From the NCBI GenBank assembly GCA_037968835.1, contig JBBKWG010000094.1, positions 1 to 6,787 of the forward strand: a stretch of 6,787 bases of DNA, in the 5' to 3' direction. This DNA is from JBBKWG01 sp037968835 (GTDB lineage: Bacteria; Pseudomonadota; Alphaproteobacteria; Rhodobacterales; Rhodobacteraceae). This document shows, piece after piece, positions 4,907 to 6,787 of this stretch (position 1 is the stretch's first letter; every line of letters begins with the position of its first letter). A program made the position numbers and the translations under genes. The notes under the pieces were generated by a model. The model saw nothing but the letters and a program-made list of their open reading frames with translations, searched no databases and was not told the origin of the DNA.

Positions 4907-6334
4907 TCAGGCGTCTTCCTCCGCGTCCACATCGACATCCTCGCCTACACTCGCAAAGCGTCCGCCCGCACGCGATGAAGTCACCACGTTCAGCGACTTC
5001 AGCTTGCGGTGCAGCGCCGAGCGTTCCATGCCGACGAACCCCGCAGTCCGGCTGATATTCCCACCGAACCGATTGATCTGGGTCAGCAGGTATTCACGCT
5101 CGAACAATTCGCGCGCCTCGCGCAAAGGCAGCGTGGCAAGACTGCCCGACAGGATAACGCGACCTTCTTCCTCGGGATCGCCCGAGGATTCGCCGGGAAT
5201 CTCGGCGGCTGTGATCTCGCCCTTGTCCGAGCCGAGGATCAGAACGCGCTCGATCATGTTCTTCAACTGACGCACGTTCCCCGGCCACGGCATCGTCTGC
5301 ATCAACGCCACCGCATCGTCCGACAGCGCCCGCATCGGCAGGCCCTGCGACTTGTTGAACGATTTGACGAAGAATTCCGCCAGTTCGGGAATATCCTCGC
5401 GCCGTTCCGCCAGCGACGGCACGGCGATCGGCACGACGTTCAGACGGTGGAACAATTCCTGACGGAAGGTCCCGGTCGTCACCTCGTCCTCCAGATTGCG
5501 CGTGGTCGAAGAAATCACCCTGAGATCGACCCGCACCTTGTCGCCGCCACCGACGCGCTGGAACTGCTGTTCGGTCAGCACGCGCAGAATCTTGGACTGG
5601 GTGCCAAGCGGCATGTCCGCGATCTCGTCGAAATAGATCACGCCGCCATGCGCCTGCTCCAGCAGACCCGGCTCGATCCCGCGGCCGGTGCTTTCGCGCC
5701 CGAACAGCACGTCCTCCATCCGGTCCGGCTCTATCGAGGCGGAATTGACGGTGACGAACGGTCCTTCGGCACGGTTCGATTCAGCGTGGATGTAGCGTGC
5801 GGCGATCTCCTTGCCCGCGCCTGCCGGACCCGACAGCATCACCCGCCCGTTCGACTTCGTGACCTTGTCGAGCTGCGCTTTCAGCGTGCGATACGCCGGC
5901 GACGTGCCGATCATGTCGGTCGCGGTGACGTCCTTGCGCCGCAGTTCCGAATTCTCGCGCCGTAGCCGCGAAGTCTCCATCGCTCGCGTCACCACCACCA
6001 TCAACTGGTCGATGTTGAACGGCTTTTCGATGAAATCGTAGGCCCCCTGCTTGATCGCAGCGACCGCGATTTCGATGTTGCCGTGGCCCGAAATGATGAT
6101 GATCGGCACGTCGGGGTTGTCCCGCTTCACCGTCTTCAGAATGTCGATCCCGTCCATCCGGCTGTCCTTCAGCCAGATATCGAGGATCATCAGCGAGGGC
6201 AGCTCCTTGTTCAGCTCTGCCATCGCGTCGTCGGAGGTGCCCGCCAGTCGCGTGGTGAACCCCTCGTCCTTCAGAATATCCGAGATCAGCTCCCGGATGT
6301 CGCGTTCGTCGTCGACAATAAGAATATCGCCCAT
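4907..6334 (-). CDS. ntrX: Response regulator NtrX (REC-AAA+-Fis)
   Basis: Response regulator of the NtrY/NtrX two-component system, linked in alphaproteobacteria to nitrogen metabolism, redox response and envelope functions. It has 475 aa. The receiver domain (1-120) carries the acidic pair D8/D9, phospho-acceptor D52 and K104. The AAA+ domain has Walker A GPAGAGKE (169-176), Walker B IYFDE (233-237), an arginine-finger region FRQELFHRLNV (290-300) and sensor II WPGNVRQ (350-356). A Fis-type helix-turn-helix lies at about 413-447 (NISRTAGFVGMERSALHRKL), followed by an acidic tail. The sigma54-contacting GAFTGA loop is absent: residues 210-225 go from LFGRESTG straight to GIEPGLLEQ. The ATG has AGGA 3 nt upstream and a stronger GAGGAG 11 nt upstream. 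The 21-bp gap to ntrY indicates one operon. Confidence 0.96.
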   Translation of the reverse strand: MGDILIVDDERDIRELISDILKDEGFTTRLAGTSDDAMAELNKELPSLMILDIWLKDSRMDGIDILKTVKRDNPDVPIIIISGHGNIEIAVAAIKQGAYDFIEKPFNIDQLMVVVTRAMETSRLRRENSELRRKDVTATDMIGTSPAYRTLKAQLDKVTKSNGRVMLSGPAGAGKEIAARYIHAESNRAEGPFVTVNSASIEPDRMEDVLFGRESTGRGIEPGLLEQAHGGVIYFDEIADMPLGTQSKILRVLTEQQFQRVGGGDKVRVDLRVISSTTRNLEDEVTTGTFRQELFHRLNVVPIAVPSLAERREDIPELAEFFVKSFNKSQGLPMRALSDDAVALMQTMPWPGNVRQLKNMIERVLILGSDKGEITAAEIPGESSGDPEEEGRVILSGSLATLPLREARELFEREYLLTQINRFGGNISRTAGFVGMERSALHRKLKSLNVVTSSRAGGRFASVGEDVDVDAEEDA

Positions 6335-6355
6335 GTTTCCTGTCGCTCCTCTGAT

Positions 6356-6787
6356 TTACTCGGCGACCTTGATGTCGCCCGTCTGCTCGTTGATCGCCGC
6401 CAGTGGCAGCGAGATTTCGGCGCGTGCGCCGCGTTGGCCCGAGCCGTCCAGCGGCTCGGCGTCGGTGAGGATCAGCGTGCCGCCGTGTTCCTCGATAATT
6501 TTCTTGACGATGGACAGTCCCAGTCCGGTGCCCTCTTTCCGGGTCGTCACGTATGGCTCGAAAAGCCGCGAGCGATCCTCGGGCAGTCCGATGCCGTTGT
6601 CGGAAATAGTTATCTTCGCCCGCTGGTCTCCAACGCCCATCGCTACGTGAATCCGGGCCTCGAAGGCTTCCGGAAATCCGGATTTTTTCTCAAGACTTTC
6701 AATCGCTTCTCCTGCGTTCTTGATTAAATTGGTCAGCGCCTGCGCGATCATGGTCGCGTCCAGATCGGCAAGCACCGGCGCATCGGG
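6356..6787 (-). CDS. ntrY: Sensor histidine kinase NtrY, C-terminal part (cut by window edge)
   Basis: The last 143 codons of the kinase that phosphorylates NtrX; the frame stays open to the window edge and the membrane, HAMP, PAS and His-phosphoacceptor regions lie outside. What remains is the ATP-binding (HATPase_c) domain: N box ALTNLIKNAGEAIE, G1 box DNGIGLP, F box LFEPYVTTR and G2 box GTGLGLSIVKKI, all intact. It ends 21 bp before the ntrX start. The name follows from the adjoining NtrX, since the ATPase domain alone is not diagnostic between NtrY and NtrB. Confidence 0.93.
   Translation of the reverse strand, partial: PDAPVLADLDATMIAQALTNLIKNAGEAIESLEKKSGFPEAFEARIHVAMGVGDQRAKITISDNGIGLPEDRSRLFEPYVTTRKEGTGLGLSIVKKIIEEHGGTLILTDAEPLDGSGQRGARAEISLPLAAINEQTGDIKVAE

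Noticed and set aside
5009..5965. 318-codon plus-strand open frame opposite ntrX
   Set aside because: No recognisable domain, and its composition is an antisense shadow of ntrX, which has all its motifs intact.

Overview
The window looks like chromosomal DNA of a high-GC alphaproteobacterium, most likely Rhodobacteraceae (Roseobacter/Rhodobacter group). This rests on the ntrY-ntrX and trkA-trkH gene pairs on one strand, strongly GC-ending codons, and the style of the individual proteins. No species can be named from the sequence alone.

Layout. The right end, minus strand, carries the last 143 codons of the NtrY sensor kinase (6356-6787) and the complete response regulator NtrX (4907-6334). 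The left end, also minus strand, carries complete TrkA (727-2103) and the first 242 codons of TrkH (2-727), overlapping by one base. In many alphaproteobacteria ntrYX runs directly into trkA. Here the two halves are separated by about 2.8 kb, almost all of it plus-strand genes.

The intervening block reads left to right: a small secreted, methionine-rich DUF7282-type protein (2524-2937); a strong intrinsic terminator (2968-3000); an ECF sigma factor (3065-3610); its membrane-bound RskA-type anti-sigma factor (3607-4299, overlapping by 4 bp); and a single-domain cupin (4502-4906) with the ligand pattern of manganese hydroxynitrile-lyase-like cupins. The cupin stop codon directly abuts the ntrX stop codon.

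The main new observation is a shared bipartite promoter-like element, GAAACT-N15-CGTGACT(A/T)G. It occurs once upstream of the secreted protein (2301-2330) and once between the anti-sigma gene and the cupin (4316-4345). Both copies have identical spacing and the AAC/CGT signature typical of ECF promoters. The simplest model is a self-contained stress module: a periplasmic or membrane signal inactivates the anti-sigma factor, and the freed sigma factor transcribes the flanking secreted protein and cupin. No such element precedes the sigma gene, so any autoregulation would need read-through of the terminator at 2968-3000. The signal, the cupin substrate and the role of the secreted protein cannot be read from the sequence.

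Gene-free stretches are 2104-2523 (divergent leader and promoter region) and 4300-4501 (second element plus a long leader with a hairpin). I saw no tRNA, rRNA, CRISPR, insertion sequence or integrase.
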